Shown: piece after piece, positions 28,092 through 38,661 of the stretch
Numbering within the stretch: position 1 is the first letter of the stretch
Layout of the letters: every line of letters starts with the position of its first letter
DNA from: Stigmatella aurantiaca
GTDB lineage: Bacteria; Myxococcota; Myxococcia; Myxococcales; Myxococcaceae
Direction of reading: 5' to 3'
DNA: 64,000 bases
NCBI RefSeq assembly: GCF_900109545.1
Contig: NZ_FOAP01000014.1
Location: forward strand, 62,001 to 126,000
Notes under the pieces: generated by a model
The model's database searches: none
Seen by the model: the letters and a program-made list of their open reading frames with translations, nothing else
Told to the model about the DNA's origin: nothing
Made by a program: the position numbers and the translations under genes

Positions 28092-29429
28092 ATGTTTCGA
28101 GGTACGCCTCTCCCTGTGTTGCCCGCCGCTGGCTGGGCCCGCCTCGGGCAAGGGTTGCTCACCCTCTGGATGCTCCTGGCGCTGCCCGCCGCCGCCCAGG
28201 AGCCCCCCGAAACACCTGAAGCGCCCGAGCCGCCCGCCGCCGTGGAGCCGCCCGAGGCACCTGAACCGCCGGAGCCGCCCGAGGCGCCCCCGGCCCCGGA
28301 GAAGGCCAGCCTGGAGGAGCTGCTCCAGGAGGAGGTGACTTCCGCCTCCGTGGGCTCGTTCGGCTACCGCCTGCGCCGCTACGGCATCACCCCGTACGTG
28401 CACGGCGTCATCACCGCGGACCTCTGGCAGTGGGAGCGGCGCCACGGCAACGTGCCCCACCACAACACCTTCGAGCTCCGGGATGCCAACCTCTACTTCG
28501 GCGCCGACATCCTGGACCTCATCGTCCCCGAGGTGTTCCTGGAGTTCGAGCCGACCTTCAGCTCCTTCGAGTTCAACACGGGCCTGCGCTTGCGGTACGC
28601 GCAGCTGGACCTGCGCCTCCACAAGGAGCTGCTCGTCCTTCGGGCCGGCCTGTTCCTGATTCCCTTCGGCACCTACAACACGACCACCCTCCCGGCCTTC
28701 ATCTCGAAGCTGCCCGAGCGGCCCACGCTCTTCCGGGAGGTCATCCCCAGCCCCTGGCAGGAGCTGGGCGTCCAGCTCACGGGCACCTGGGAGTGGGCCC
28801 CCGGCCGGGCGTTCACCTACGCGCTCTTCGCCACCAACGGCATGGAGCAGTTCGACCTCAACAACCCGCTCAACCCAAACGACGACGGGCCGGATGAAGG
28901 CGGCTCCATCGCCTTCTTCACGCCCTCGTACGTGGACATCCGCAACACCAGCAAGTCCTTCGGGGCCCGGCTCAGCGCGCAGCTCGCCGAGGGGCTGACG
29001 CTCGGGGCCTCGGGCTACACGGGCGCCTACACCCGGGACGGGGGGCGGCGGCTGAACATCTTCGGGTTCGATGCGAACTTCATCCGCGGCCCGCTCTCGC
29101 TCGAGCTGGAGGCGGCCTTCGCCCACCAGGAAATCACCGGCGGGGCGCTCGAGAAGTGGGGCTACTCGGCCATCGGGGCCTACCGCTTCCACACCCAGGC
29201 CGAGGCGGTGCTCGCCGTGGACGAGGCCGAGGTGGGCGAGCTGCCCCCGCCCTTCGATGGCCAGAGCTTCTCCGTGAGCGGACGCTCCTACTGGGGCGGC
29301 CTGCTCTACTTCCCCTTCCCGAATCAGATTCCCACGGCGCTCACCAAGGCCATCTACCGCGTCACCGTCCCCGACGGAGCGCAGCCCGCGCAGCATGTCT
29401 TCATCCTCCAGTTGGCCGTCGGCTTCTAG
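28092..29429 (+). CDS. Outer-membrane porin-like beta-barrel protein
   Basis: A 445-residue exported protein. The signal peptide ends near ALPAAAQ. A Pro/Glu linker (repeats of PEAPEPP, about 38-75) leads to a barrel of the phosphate-selective/DcaP porin kind: YGITPYVHGVITAD, FELRDANLYFGADI, LRYAQLDLRLHKELLVLRAGLF, PFGTYN and an aromatic C-terminus ending QLAVGF (Phe last). It heads a tightly packed signalling operon (next gene 16 bases on), so its cargo or ligand may be what the downstream kinases report on; that is inference. Confidence 0.75.
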   Translation: MFRGTPLPVLPAAGWARLGQGLLTLWMLLALPAAAQEPPETPEAPEPPAAVEPPEAPEPPEPPEAPPAPEKASLEELLQEEVTSASVGSFGYRLRRYGITPYVHGVITADLWQWERRHGNVPHHNTFELRDANLYFGADILDLIVPEVFLEFEPTFSSFEFNTGLRLRYAQLDLRLHKELLVLRAGLFLIPFGTYNTTTLPAFISKLPERPTLFREVIPSPWQELGVQLTGTWEWAPGRAFTYALFATNGMEQFDLNNPLNPNDDGPDEGGSIAFFTPSYVDIRNTSKSFGARLSAQLAEGLTLGASGYTGAYTRDGGRRLNIFGFDANFIRGPLSLELEAAFAHQEITGGALEKWGYSAIGAYRFHTQAEAVLAVDEAEVGELPPPFDGQSFSVSGRSYWGGLLYFPFPNQIPTALTKAIYRVTVPDGAQPAQHVFILQLAVGF

Positions 29430-29445
29430 CGCCCCCGAGACGCCG

Positions 29446-30026
29446 ATGACCCCGCCCCCCTTCCGCGCGCTCACGTTCCTGCTGGTCCTGCTGGGCCACA
29501 GCCTCAGCGCCTTCGCGGCCGACGACCTGTCGCCCAGCAAGCAGGCCGCGCTCCTGCTGCGCGTGCTGCCCTACGACCGCAACTTCCCGCAGCGCGTGAC
29601 GGACGACACCCTCACCATCGCCGTGGTGTACCGAGAGCGGAACCTGAAGTCCGAGACCTATGCCCTCGATGTGGCCATGGCCTTGAAGGACCTGACGCGC
29701 ACGGTGCGCCCGCGCAACGTGCCGGTGCGCGTGCTCAGCATCGGCTACTCCAGCCCAGAGGAGTTCGAGGCCGTCATCGGCCAGAACCGCGCCGCCGCCA
29801 TCTACCTGTGCCCCGGGCTGAACGACGTCGTCGAGTCCATCTCCGAGACCGCCCGGCGCTACAAGGTCCTCTCCTTCTCCGGCCGGGAGGCGGACCTCCG
29901 GGAGAGCGCCAGCATCGGGCTGCTGCGGCGGGGCACGCGGCCGGCGCTCGTGGTGAACCTCCGGACCGCCACGGCCGAGGGCGCGGACCTGGAGCCGGAG
30001 CTGCTGGCCCTCAGCGAGCTCATCCG

Positions 30027-30030
<4 letters not shown>
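29446..30030 (+). CDS. YfiR-like periplasmic regulatory protein (DUF4154)
   Basis: A 194-residue exported protein with a signal peptide (FLLVLLGHSLSAFA-AD). The mature part fits the YfiR/DUF4154 family: PYDRNFPQRV, a LTIAVVYRERNLKSE strand, RVLSIGYSSPEEFEAVI and a VVNLRTATAEG segment near the C-terminus. In Pseudomonas YfiR holds the membrane diguanylate cyclase YfiN (TpbB) inactive from the periplasm. Here the next gene, overlapping by 4 bases (ATGA), is a histidine kinase with similar topology, so the same control may act on phosphorylation. Confidence 0.78.
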
Positions 30031-31534
<1,504 letters not shown>

Positions 31535-31538
<4 letters not shown>

Positions 31539-31930
31539 AGAGCCTGCCCGGCACGTGCATTCTGATCGCCGATGATGAAGAAGGCATCCGTGACCTCTTT
31601 CGATTCACCCTGGAGCCCCTCGGCGTGGAGGTCGTCACGGCCACGGACGGGTGGGAAGCGTTTGAAGCGGTCCAGGCGCGGCCCTTCGATCTCGTCATCC
31701 TGGATGTGCACATGCCCCGGATGAGCGGCCCCGAGGTGCTCGTGAAGATTCGCGCGCTGCGGCCCACGCAGCGGGTGCTGGTGGTGAGCAGCAGCTCGGA
31801 TGCCAGCCACGCCTTCGAGCAGCGGGTGTCCGAATACGGAGCCTCCGCCTGTTTGTACAAGCCCGTGGAGCTCGATGAGCTGCTCGGTGCCATCGACCGG
31901 GCCCTGTCCGAGGAGGGACACGCCGCATGA
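31535..31930 (+). CDS. Single-domain response regulator (CheY-like)
   Basis: A 131-residue receiver domain with no output domain. Acidic pocket DDEE near 14-17, phosphoacceptor Asp in LVILDVHMP near 57, Ser/Thr switch in VVSSSSD and Lys in LYKPVE are all present. It overlaps both neighbours by 4 bases (ATGA) and probably relays phosphate within this operon. Confidence 0.93.
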
Positions 31931-33642
31931 GAACGCGCGCTTCGGTCCTCGTCATCGACGATGAGCCCGGCATCCGGGACATGCTCTCCTACGAGCTGTC
32001 CCAGGAGGGCTTCGATGTCGAGACGGCCGAGAACGGCATGGCCGCCGTGGAGACGCTCCGGCGCCGCAAGTTCGACCTGGCCATCACCGACCTCAAGATG
32101 CCCGGCATGGACGGGGTGGAGACCGTGGAGGCGCTGCGCGCGCTGGACCCGGACATCGAGGTGATTGTCGCCACGGGCTACGCGAGCGTGGAGACGGCCG
32201 TGGCCTGCATGAAGCACGGCGCCTACGACTACATTCAGAAGCCCTACGACGTCGCCGAGCTGAAGCTGCTGCTGGAGCGCGCCCGGCAGAAGAGCCACCT
32301 GCAGAGCGTGGTGGCGCTCTACGAGGCGAGCCGCGCGCTGATGACGACGCTCAAGCACGCGGACCTGGTCCAGCTCGTGGTGACGCTGGCCCAGCGCGTG
32401 CTCCGCGCGGACGACATCGGGCTCTTGCTCTGGCGCAGCGAGGACCGGGACTTCAGCATCCACCGGCTGGTCCACGACGTGCTCCCCTCGGAGCCCCTGC
32501 TCCTGGCGCTGGCCGAGCGCGTGGCCCGGGTGGGGGGCCCCCTGCGGCTGTCGGCGCTCGACATCCAGCCCCACGCCTCGCCGGCCGAGGCCCACATCTA
32601 CTCCTCCGCGCTGGCCTACCCGCTGGTGGCGCGCGACCAGGTGCTGGGCGCCCTGGTGGCGCTGCGCCGGGGAAACTCGCTGGAGTTCGCCTCCTCGGAG
32701 CTCCAGAAGGGCACGGTGTTCGCCAGCCAGCTCGCCATCTCCCTGGACAACGCGCGGCTCTACGACGCGCTGGCCCAGAAGGTGTCCGAGCTCGTCCGGA
32801 CGCGCGAGCAGCTCGTCCACGCGGAGAAGGTGGGGCTCGCCGGCCAGCTCGCGGGCGCCGTGGCCCACGAGGTCAACAACCCCCTGTCCTTCGTCCTGGC
32901 GAACCTCAGCGCCATGAACGGCTACGCCGCCATGGTGCGCGAGATGTGGCTGGCCGCGAAGGAGGCGGCGCAGTACCTCCACGGCCTGGATCTGCCGGAG
33001 TCCCGGGGGCACGCGCAGATTCTGCGCGCGCCCGCGGGCAGCGAGGAGCAGACCGAGAGCCTGGTGCGGGAGATCGACGAGGTCATCACCGACACGCTCG
33101 ATGGCGTCAAGCGCATCGCCGAGCTCGTCTCCGGCTTCGCGCGGCTCGCCGAGCCGCAGACGGCCGCGGACCCCGAGCCGGTGGACGTCAACGCCGTCAT
33201 CCGCGAGTGCCTCGACACGCTGTCCGAGGGGGGCAACACCGGGGCCCTGGAGATTCAGTTCCACCCGCGGCTGTGCCTGGCGCTCATCACCCGGGAGGAC
33301 CTGCGCTTCGCGCTGATGCACATGCTGACGTTCCTGCGCGCGCCCACGGGCGGGCCCGCCTCCGAGGCGCGCACGCTCGTCATCCAGACGGGAACCTCGG
33401 AGGGCAGGCCCTGGCTGTCCATCCTCAACCGGGACCTGGTGCTCACCGAGGAGGAGCAGCGCCGCATCTTCGATCCGCGCGTGGAGCTGGACAGCGGGGG
33501 CCGGACGATGCGCCTCAACATCTCGCTGGCGCTGACGTACCAGATGCTGCGCCGCAACGACGCCGAGGTCTCCACGCAGTTCGAGCCCGGGCGCGGCATC
33601 CTGTTCCGCGTCCAGCTCAAGCCGCCCCTGCGGTGGGTGTAG
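31927..33642 (+). CDS. Receiver-GAF protein with a degenerate histidine kinase core
   Basis: A 571-residue protein: N-terminal receiver (IDDEPG, ITDLKMP, VATGY, IQKPYD; about 1-125), a GAF-like domain (about 135-290), then a HisKA region with intact LAGAVAHEVNNPLSFVLANL. The ATPase part is damaged. The N box reads ALMHMLTFLRAP with no Asn, the DxGxG box is replaced by ILNRDLVLTEEE, and the G2 glycines are absent, though IFDPR (F box) remains. It can probably be phosphorylated but not bind ATP normally, suggesting a scaffold, phosphotransfer or regulatory partner for the active kinase. It is the last gene of the operon. Confidence 0.85.
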   Translation: MRTRASVLVIDDEPGIRDMLSYELSQEGFDVETAENGMAAVETLRRRKFDLAITDLKMPGMDGVETVEALRALDPDIEVIVATGYASVETAVACMKHGAYDYIQKPYDVAELKLLLERARQKSHLQSVVALYEASRALMTTLKHADLVQLVVTLAQRVLRADDIGLLLWRSEDRDFSIHRLVHDVLPSEPLLLALAERVARVGGPLRLSALDIQPHASPAEAHIYSSALAYPLVARDQVLGALVALRRGNSLEFASSELQKGTVFASQLAISLDNARLYDALAQKVSELVRTREQLVHAEKVGLAGQLAGAVAHEVNNPLSFVLANLSAMNGYAAMVREMWLAAKEAAQYLHGLDLPESRGHAQILRAPAGSEEQTESLVREIDEVITDTLDGVKRIAELVSGFARLAEPQTAADPEPVDVNAVIRECLDTLSEGGNTGALEIQFHPRLCLALITREDLRFALMHMLTFLRAPTGGPASEARTLVIQTGTSEGRPWLSILNRDLVLTEEEQRRIFDPRVELDSGGRTMRLNISLALTYQMLRRNDAEVSTQFEPGRGILFRVQLKPPLRWV

Positions 33643-33652
33643 CGCGAGCCCT

Positions 33653-34732
33653 TCAGCCCTCGCGCACGCGCTCGGGGGCCACGGGGGGCGGGGGCAGCAC
33701 GGTGCCGCCGTACTGGCTGGCCTCCAGCGTGCCGCAGGCCGCGCCGATGTCCTTGCCGCCCGAGTAGCGCCGGGCGATGGGCGCCTTGAGGATCTGCAGG
33801 TGGTCCCGGAAGGCCTTCAGCTCCTCGGGCCCCGGGGGCAGGTACTTGCCCGTCGGGTCCGTCACGTCGATGAGGTCCACCTTGATGGGGATGCCCTCGA
33901 AGGTGTCCTTCAGCGCCTGGGCATCCTCCATCCCCAGGTTGAAGCCGGAGATGGCCACGTAGGCAATCATGGCCCGCTCGCGGCGCACCTGCGTGTACTC
34001 GCGGATGGCCTCCACCAGCTCCGGCAGTGGGTGCCCCTTCTCGATGGGCAGCACCTTCAGCCGCTTCTCCGGGATGGCGCTCGTCACCGAGAAGGCCAGC
34101 CGGTACGGGTGCCCCTCGCTCGTGTACCGGCGGATGGCCGGCACCATGCCCGCCGTGGAGAAGGTGATGGACGTGCCGGAGATGGCGAAGCCCGCGGGGT
34201 TGGAGAGGATCTGCGCCGCGCGGATGGTCTCCGTGTAGTTCAGGAGCGGCTCGCCCATGCCCATGAACACCACGCCGCGCACGGGGCGGTCCGCCTCCTC
34301 GCGCACCTGGAGCACCTGGTCGAGGATCTCCCACGTCTTCAGGTTGCGCTGGAAGCCGAGCTTGCCCGTCATGCAGAAGTCGCACGCCAGCGCGCAGCCC
34401 ACCTGGCTGGACACGCAGACGATGTACTTCTCATCGAAGATGGGGATGCGCACCGCCTCCACGCGCCCGCCCAGGGGCGAGCCGAAGAGGTACTTCACGA
34501 AGCCGTCCTCGGCCTGGCGCCGCTCCACCACTTCCAGCCGGGGCATCTGCGCGTGGGCACGCAGGTGGTCCGCCACCCGGCGGGGCACCTGCGGGGCCGA
34601 GCACACGTCCTCCACCGTCCGGGCCCCATGGGCGAAGACGGCCGCGAACACCTTGCGCACCGCCGTGGGGGTGGGCGACAGGGGGGCCAGGGCCTCGCCG
34701 AGCTCCGGCAGTGACAGTTGCTTCAGGTTCAC
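33653..34732 (-). CDS. rlmN: RlmN-like radical SAM 23S rRNA methyltransferase
   Basis: A 359-residue radical SAM enzyme methylating C2 of adenosine in 23S rRNA (A2503) and some tRNAs. The iron-sulfur motif CALACDFC (Cys113, 117, 120) is preceded by SSQVG. GVVFMGMGEPLLNY and FSVTSAIPEKR follow, and the catalytic C-terminal Cys lies in IGAACGTLEAS. The GTG at 34732 overlaps the anti-sigma gene stop by 4 bases (GTGA), so rRNA modification is tied to an ECF sigma operon here. Confidence 0.92.
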   Translation of the reverse strand: MNLKQLSLPELGEALAPLSPTPTAVRKVFAAVFAHGARTVEDVCSAPQVPRRVADHLRAHAQMPRLEVVERRQAEDGFVKYLFGSPLGGRVEAVRIPIFDEKYIVCVSSQVGCALACDFCMTGKLGFQRNLKTWEILDQVLQVREEADRPVRGVVFMGMGEPLLNYTETIRAAQILSNPAGFAISGTSITFSTAGMVPAIRRYTSEGHPYRLAFSVTSAIPEKRLKVLPIEKGHPLPELVEAIREYTQVRRERAMIAYVAISGFNLGMEDAQALKDTFEGIPIKVDLIDVTDPTGKYLPPGPEELKAFRDHLQILKAPIARRYSGGKDIGAACGTLEASQYGGTVLPPPPVAPERVREG

Positions 34733-34968
34733 GAGGCGGACTTGATTTTGGAGCGGAGGTACTCGGTCAGCTTCTCGGAGACTTCCTGGGGCATGCGCGC
34801 GGCCAGCGCCCGCTTGCACAGCCCCGGTGTGGCCCGGTAGGTGCGCAGGAAGTCCACGCACGGGGAACACCCTTGCAGGTGCTCACGTAAGTGCTGGGTC
34901 TCCTCCTGCGACAGCTCGCCGTCGAGGAAGTTCATCAGGAGGTTGATGGAATCTTTACAGGTATACAT
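34729..34968 (-). CDS. Zinc-finger anti-sigma factor
   Basis: A 79-residue protein with the ZAS motif HLQGCSPC (HxxxCxxC) near 29-36 and an upstream His and Cys, typical of zf-HC2 anti-sigma factors. No membrane helix is present, so it is soluble and could be redox- or zinc-responsive. It sits between the ECF sigma gene (69 bases upstream) and rlmN (4-bp overlap). It probably binds the sigma factor. Confidence 0.85.
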   Translation of the reverse strand: MYTCKDSINLLMNFLDGELSQEETQHLREHLQGCSPCVDFLRTYRATPGLCKRALAARMPQEVSEKLTEYLRSKIKSAS

Positions 34969-35037
34969 CCAGAGCCTCGACCGCAGCCTTCCTCGAATCC
35001 GTGCTCCCTTCGAAGATGCTGAGGACGCCGGAGGGTT

Positions 35038-35655
35038 TCACACTGCACGATTGTCCCGGTTATAGAACTGGTCAATCGCCTCCCGCAGCGCGAGCCGGGC
35101 ACGATGCAACCGGCTCTTGATGGCGGGGACCGAATCCCCCGTCACCTCCGCGATCTGTTCGTAACTGAGCCCCTCGACGTCTTTCAAGAGAAAGACTTCG
35201 CGGTAGCCCTCGGGCAGCCGGTCGGTCGCCTGCTGGATGGCCAGCCCGGTCTCCGCGTCCAGGGCCTTCTCCTCGGCGTCCCGGCTCCAGTCCTGCTCGG
35301 GGTAGGCGGCCAGGGAGCCCCGCTCGGTGAACTCCGGGCCCTTGAGCTCCTCCTCGGCCGCCTGCACCACCCGGCGGTGGCGCAGCCGCATGAGGGCGTG
35401 GTTCGCCGCGATGCGGTAGACCCAGGAGCTGAACGCCGCGTCGCCGCGGAAGTCCTTGAGGTGTTGGTAGGCGGACAGGAAGGTGTCCTGGGAGATTTCC
35501 GCGGCATCCGCCTCGGAACGCGTCATTCTGAGCGCCAGCCCGAAGACCTTGTCCCGATGGGACTCCACCAGCGCCTCGAACGCGGCCATCTCTCCGGCCT
35601 GCGCGCGCGACAGCAACTGGCGGTCTTCTGGGGGTGGGACGACCTCGTCGGGCAT
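35038..35655 (-). CDS. ECF (RpoE-like) RNA polymerase sigma factor
   Basis: A 205-residue group-4 sigma factor. Region 2 (about 25-95) has LVESHRDKVFGLALRMTRS, the EISQDTFLSAYQHLKDFRG core and FSSWVYRIAANHALMRLR. Region 4 (about 140-195) has LPEGYREVFLLKDVEGLSYEQ and an IKSRLHRARLALRE recognition helix. The ATG at 35655 was chosen; ATG 35679 and a further start at 35703 are in frame upstream. It is followed by its probable anti-sigma factor and rlmN on one transcript. Confidence 0.92.
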   Translation of the reverse strand: MPDEVVPPPEDRQLLSRAQAGEMAAFEALVESHRDKVFGLALRMTRSEADAAEISQDTFLSAYQHLKDFRGDAAFSSWVYRIAANHALMRLRHRRVVQAAEEELKGPEFTERGSLAAYPEQDWSRDAEEKALDAETGLAIQQATDRLPEGYREVFLLKDVEGLSYEQIAEVTGDSVPAIKSRLHRARLALREAIDQFYNRDNRAV

Positions 35656-35690
35656 GTCAGGGCTCAACCTCCCAGTCATGGGGTCTGCCG

Positions 35691-36272
35691 TCAAGGACGG
35701 CAACGCCCCCGCTGGGCGGGCCCCTTGCTCACATGGACACTGTCACGGATCCACAGCCGGAAGGGCGCCTGGGCCCACACCCCCGCATAGTCCACCCCCA
35801 CCCGGGGCCCCTGGGCAACCCGTTCGTCCGGGACGGACACCCCCGGGGTGAGGGTGAGCCCCGGCGCCTGGAGGTCCGCGCGGTTGTGGGCCAGGGTGAT
35901 GCCAAAGGCGCTGCAGAGCCGGCCCGGCCCATCCGTGCGGCGCCCCGGGGGCAGCCCCTCCACCGGCTCCACCCCGCGCACCAGCACCGCCCCGGCCAGC
36001 CCGTCGGTCTCCGTCACCACGTTGAAGCAGTGGTGCATGCCATAGATGAAGTAGACGTAGGCGCGCCCCGGCGGCCCGAAGAGGACCTCGGTGCGCGCGG
36101 TGCGCCCCTTGGCGGCGTGGCACGCCAGGTCGAACTCGCCGATGTAGGCCTCCGTCTCGACGATGCGGCCCACGCGCCGCACGCCCCCCTCCTCCAGCAC
36201 CAGGTGGGTGCCCAGAAGCTCGCGGGCGACGGTGAGGGCGGGACGCTCATAAAAGGAGACGGGCAGACGCAT
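35691..36272 (-). CDS. 3-methyladenine DNA glycosylase (AAG/MPG family)
   Basis: A 193-residue base-excision repair enzyme of the alkyladenine glycosylase family. Visible motifs: ARELLGTHLV, GRIVETEAYIGEFDLACHA (catalytic Glu), GRAYVYFIYGMHHCFNVV, GAVLVRGVEP and DGPGRLCSAFGI. Length matches bacterial members. The ATG is at 36272. It is 41 bases after the monooxygenase stop on the same strand, possibly co-transcribed. Confidence 0.92.
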   Translation of the reverse strand: MRLPVSFYERPALTVARELLGTHLVLEEGGVRRVGRIVETEAYIGEFDLACHAAKGRTARTEVLFGPPGRAYVYFIYGMHHCFNVVTETDGLAGAVLVRGVEPVEGLPPGRRTDGPGRLCSAFGITLAHNRADLQAPGLTLTPGVSVPDERVAQGPRVGVDYAGVWAQAPFRLWIRDSVHVSKGPAQRGRCRP

Positions 36273-36313
36273 GGGGACAAGACAACCCCGGGCCCCCGCG
36301 CCCCCATCCCGGC

Positions 36314-37780
36314 TCAGGCGCGCGCCGCGTAGCCCACCCGTCCATCCGGGCGGAGCAGCACGGAGGACCACTGCCGCAGCACTTCCGGCCCCCCCGCCGG
36401 CTCGGCGGTGACGGTGGACGTCCAGCGCGCCCAGGGAACCTCCGGGGAGGCCCGCCCCTGGGACGCGGGGCGCTGGAGCAGGAGCCACTTTCCTTCGTGC
36501 ATGAGCGAGTAGAGCGGCCGGGTGGCGCCATCCTCGCAGCGCAGGGACACATCGGGCAGCCGCGTGCCCACCCAGCCCGCCGGGGCCTCCATCCCGGGCG
36601 GGGCGGGCAGCACGGGGTCGGGATAGGCCACATCGAAGGCGGAGATCTGCTCGGCGAGCAGGCGGTTGGCGGCGGGCAGCGTCAGGAGCCGCGACATCGC
36701 CGCCCGGAGGGCCTGACCCTCGGGGTGGGCCGCGTCCAGCAGGGCCGTCTGGCTCAGCGTGTTCTGGAGGAGGGCCGCCCCCACCGGGTGGCGCTCGTGC
36801 TGGTAGGTGTCGAGGAGCGGCTCGGGGGCCAGGCCCCGCAGCACCCCCACCAGCTTCCAGCCGAGGTTCATCGCATCCTGGAGGCCCACGTTGAGGCCCT
36901 GCCCGCCCGCGGGCAGGTGGACATGGGCGGCGTCTCCCGCCAGGAACACGCGGCCTGTCCGGTAGGCCACCGCCTGCCGGGTCTCGTTGCCGAAGCGGGA
37001 CAGCCAGAGCGGGGACTTCAGCCCGAAGCTTGTGCCCGCGATGTGCCGCACCGAGCGCTCCAGCTCCTCCACCGTGACAGGCTCGGACAGGGGCACCTGC
37101 ATCCGGTCCGCGGCCATCACCACGAGGCGGTGGTGGAGGCCATCGCCCAGGGGCGCCACCATCAGCAGGCCCCGGGGATTCGAGACGGTGAGCGCCGGCC
37201 GCGGCAGCGGCTCCGTGAGCACGAAGTCCCCCAGCATCAGGCTCATCGTCGCCTCCGTTCCCGGAAACCCGATGCCCGCCAGCGTCCGCACGGCACTGCG
37301 GGCCCCATCCGCGCCCACCACGTAGCGGGCCTCCGTGCGGAACGTCCCGCCGCCGCCCGTGCCCTCGAGCCGCACCTCGTCCGGAAGCTGCTCGAGCCCC
37401 GTGACGTGGTGCCCCCGGTGCAGGGCCACGCCCAGCTCCAGGGCCCGCTCCTCCAGGAGCGCCTCCGTGACGGCCTGGGGGATGAACAGGGAGAAGGGAA
37501 ACGCCGTGTCGAGCACCGAGAAGTCCAGCCGGGTCTCCAGCGCGGCGTAGTGCCCCATGGGCAGGGGCTGCCCCCGCGCCAGGAACCGCTCCGCGAGCCC
37601 CCGCAGCGCCAGCACCTCCAGGCTGCGCGGGTGCAGCGACAGGGCCCGGGACTGGGCCACGCGCTGCGTGCGGCGCTCGAACACGGAGACCGTCACCCCC
37701 GCGATCGCCAGCTCGCACGCCAGCATCAACCCCACCGGACCGCCCCCCACGATGGCCACATCCACTCGCGCTTTCCGCAT
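36314..37780 (-). CDS. FAD-dependent aromatic monooxygenase (group A, PheA/TfdB/Rox-like)
   Basis: A 488-residue flavoprotein hydroxylase. The dinucleotide fold is VAIVGGGPVGLMLACELA (residues 8-25). VVGADGARSAVR is the DG motif, and GRVFLAGDAAHVHLPAGGQG is the GD/FAD ribityl motif near 280-300. The C-terminal thioredoxin-like extension is typical of phenol hydroxylase and Rox-type drug-inactivating enzymes. The substrate is unknown. The divergent TetR gene and two operator repeats lie in the 78-base gap upstream, so it is very probably induced by the regulator's ligand, perhaps the substrate. Confidence 0.9.
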   Translation of the reverse strand: MRKARVDVAIVGGGPVGLMLACELAIAGVTVSVFERRTQRVAQSRALSLHPRSLEVLALRGLAERFLARGQPLPMGHYAALETRLDFSVLDTAFPFSLFIPQAVTEALLEERALELGVALHRGHHVTGLEQLPDEVRLEGTGGGGTFRTEARYVVGADGARSAVRTLAGIGFPGTEATMSLMLGDFVLTEPLPRPALTVSNPRGLLMVAPLGDGLHHRLVVMAADRMQVPLSEPVTVEELERSVRHIAGTSFGLKSPLWLSRFGNETRQAVAYRTGRVFLAGDAAHVHLPAGGQGLNVGLQDAMNLGWKLVGVLRGLAPEPLLDTYQHERHPVGAALLQNTLSQTALLDAAHPEGQALRAAMSRLLTLPAANRLLAEQISAFDVAYPDPVLPAPPGMEAPAGWVGTRLPDVSLRCEDGATRPLYSLMHEGKWLLLQRPASQGRASPEVPWARWTSTVTAEPAGGPEVLRQWSSVLLRPDGRVGYAARA

Positions 37781-37797
37781 CGTTTTTCTCCGTCAAT

Positions 37798-37830
37798 CTA
37801 ACAGCGTTAGTTTTCACCTAACAGCGTTAG
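37798..37830. promoter_or_regulatory. Two identical TetR-type operators
   Basis: CTAACAGCGTTAG occurs twice (37798-37810 and 37818-37830), each a dyad CTAAC-n3-GTTAG. Centres are 20 bases apart, about two helical turns, so two dimers would bind the same DNA face. They lie between the divergent starts of the monooxygenase (37780) and the TetR regulator (37859), ideal for repressing both. Confidence 0.85.
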
Positions 37831-37858
37831 ACTGTCAACCCGGAGCCAGGAGCCGGAC

Positions 37859-38491
37859 ATGCGCATCCAGAGAGACCAGGTGGTGCAGGCCGCCCTCGAG
37901 CTGCTGGACGAGGCGGGCCTCGAAGGGGTCACCATGCGCAAGCTGGCGCAGCGGCTGAACATCCAGGCCCCGTCGCTCTACTGGCACTTCGCCAGCAAAC
38001 AGGCGCTGCTGGAGGGCATGGCGGATGCGCTCATCGCGCCGGTGGCGCGCACCGTGGCGCCGCAGGCGCGCTGGGAGGAGGTGGCCACCACGGTGGCCGC
38101 CGAGCTGCGGCGGGCGCTGACGTCACGCCGGGATGGTGCGCAGGTCTTCGCGGGCATCTACGCCGTCACGGAGAACGTGCTGCGCGTGAGCGAAGTCCTG
38201 ATGGGAGCCCTGCGGGGCGCGGGGGCTTCCTCCAAGAGCGCGTCCTGGGGGTGCTTCTCCATCCTCTATTACGTGCTCGGCTTCGCCATGGAGGAGCAGG
38301 CGCTGGACCCGCGGTGGAACCCGGACGGGGTGGGGCTGCCCCAGCGCCGCGAGGAGTTCGCCGCCTTCGCCCCGCGCTTTCCCCACGTCCTGGCCACGCT
38401 GGAGGCCACGCTGGACCCGGACCTCGAGGCCCGCTTCGCCTTCGGGTTGCGCTGCCTCCTCACCGGGCTCGGCACGGCCCTGGAGTGTTGA
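37859..38491 (+). CDS. TetR-family transcriptional repressor
   Basis: A 210-residue regulator. The N-terminal HTH (about 10-50) is of the TetR kind: ALELLDEAGLEGVTMRKLAQ then LNIQAPSLYWHFASKQALL. The C-terminal domain has the length and ALTSRRDGAQVFAG-type segment of TetR_C proteins. AGGAG lies seven bases before the ATG. It probably represses itself and the divergent monooxygenase through the paired CTAAC-n3-GTTAG sites and releases on binding an aromatic ligand. Confidence 0.92.
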   Translation: MRIQRDQVVQAALELLDEAGLEGVTMRKLAQRLNIQAPSLYWHFASKQALLEGMADALIAPVARTVAPQARWEEVATTVAAELRRALTSRRDGAQVFAGIYAVTENVLRVSEVLMGALRGAGASSKSASWGCFSILYYVLGFAMEEQALDPRWNPDGVGLPQRREEFAAFAPRFPHVLATLEATLDPDLEARFAFGLRCLLTGLGTALEC

Positions 38492-38661
38492 CCCACCAAC
38501 AATGCAGACCCAGGGGAAGAACGGTCTCACGCGCTCAGTGACGGCCATTGGACTCGGGTCCCATTCGCCCCGCCCGCCCTGTCGGTTTCCCAGCGGATAA
38601 ACGCGAGGGCTGTGGCTCCAACGCAGTTCACACCGGCGGGTTGCTGGGGCAGATTGCGCAC

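Noticed and set aside
36497-37801. Plus-strand frame opposite the FAD monooxygenase
   Set aside because: Shadow of a well-supported flavoprotein gene, and it would run through the operator region.
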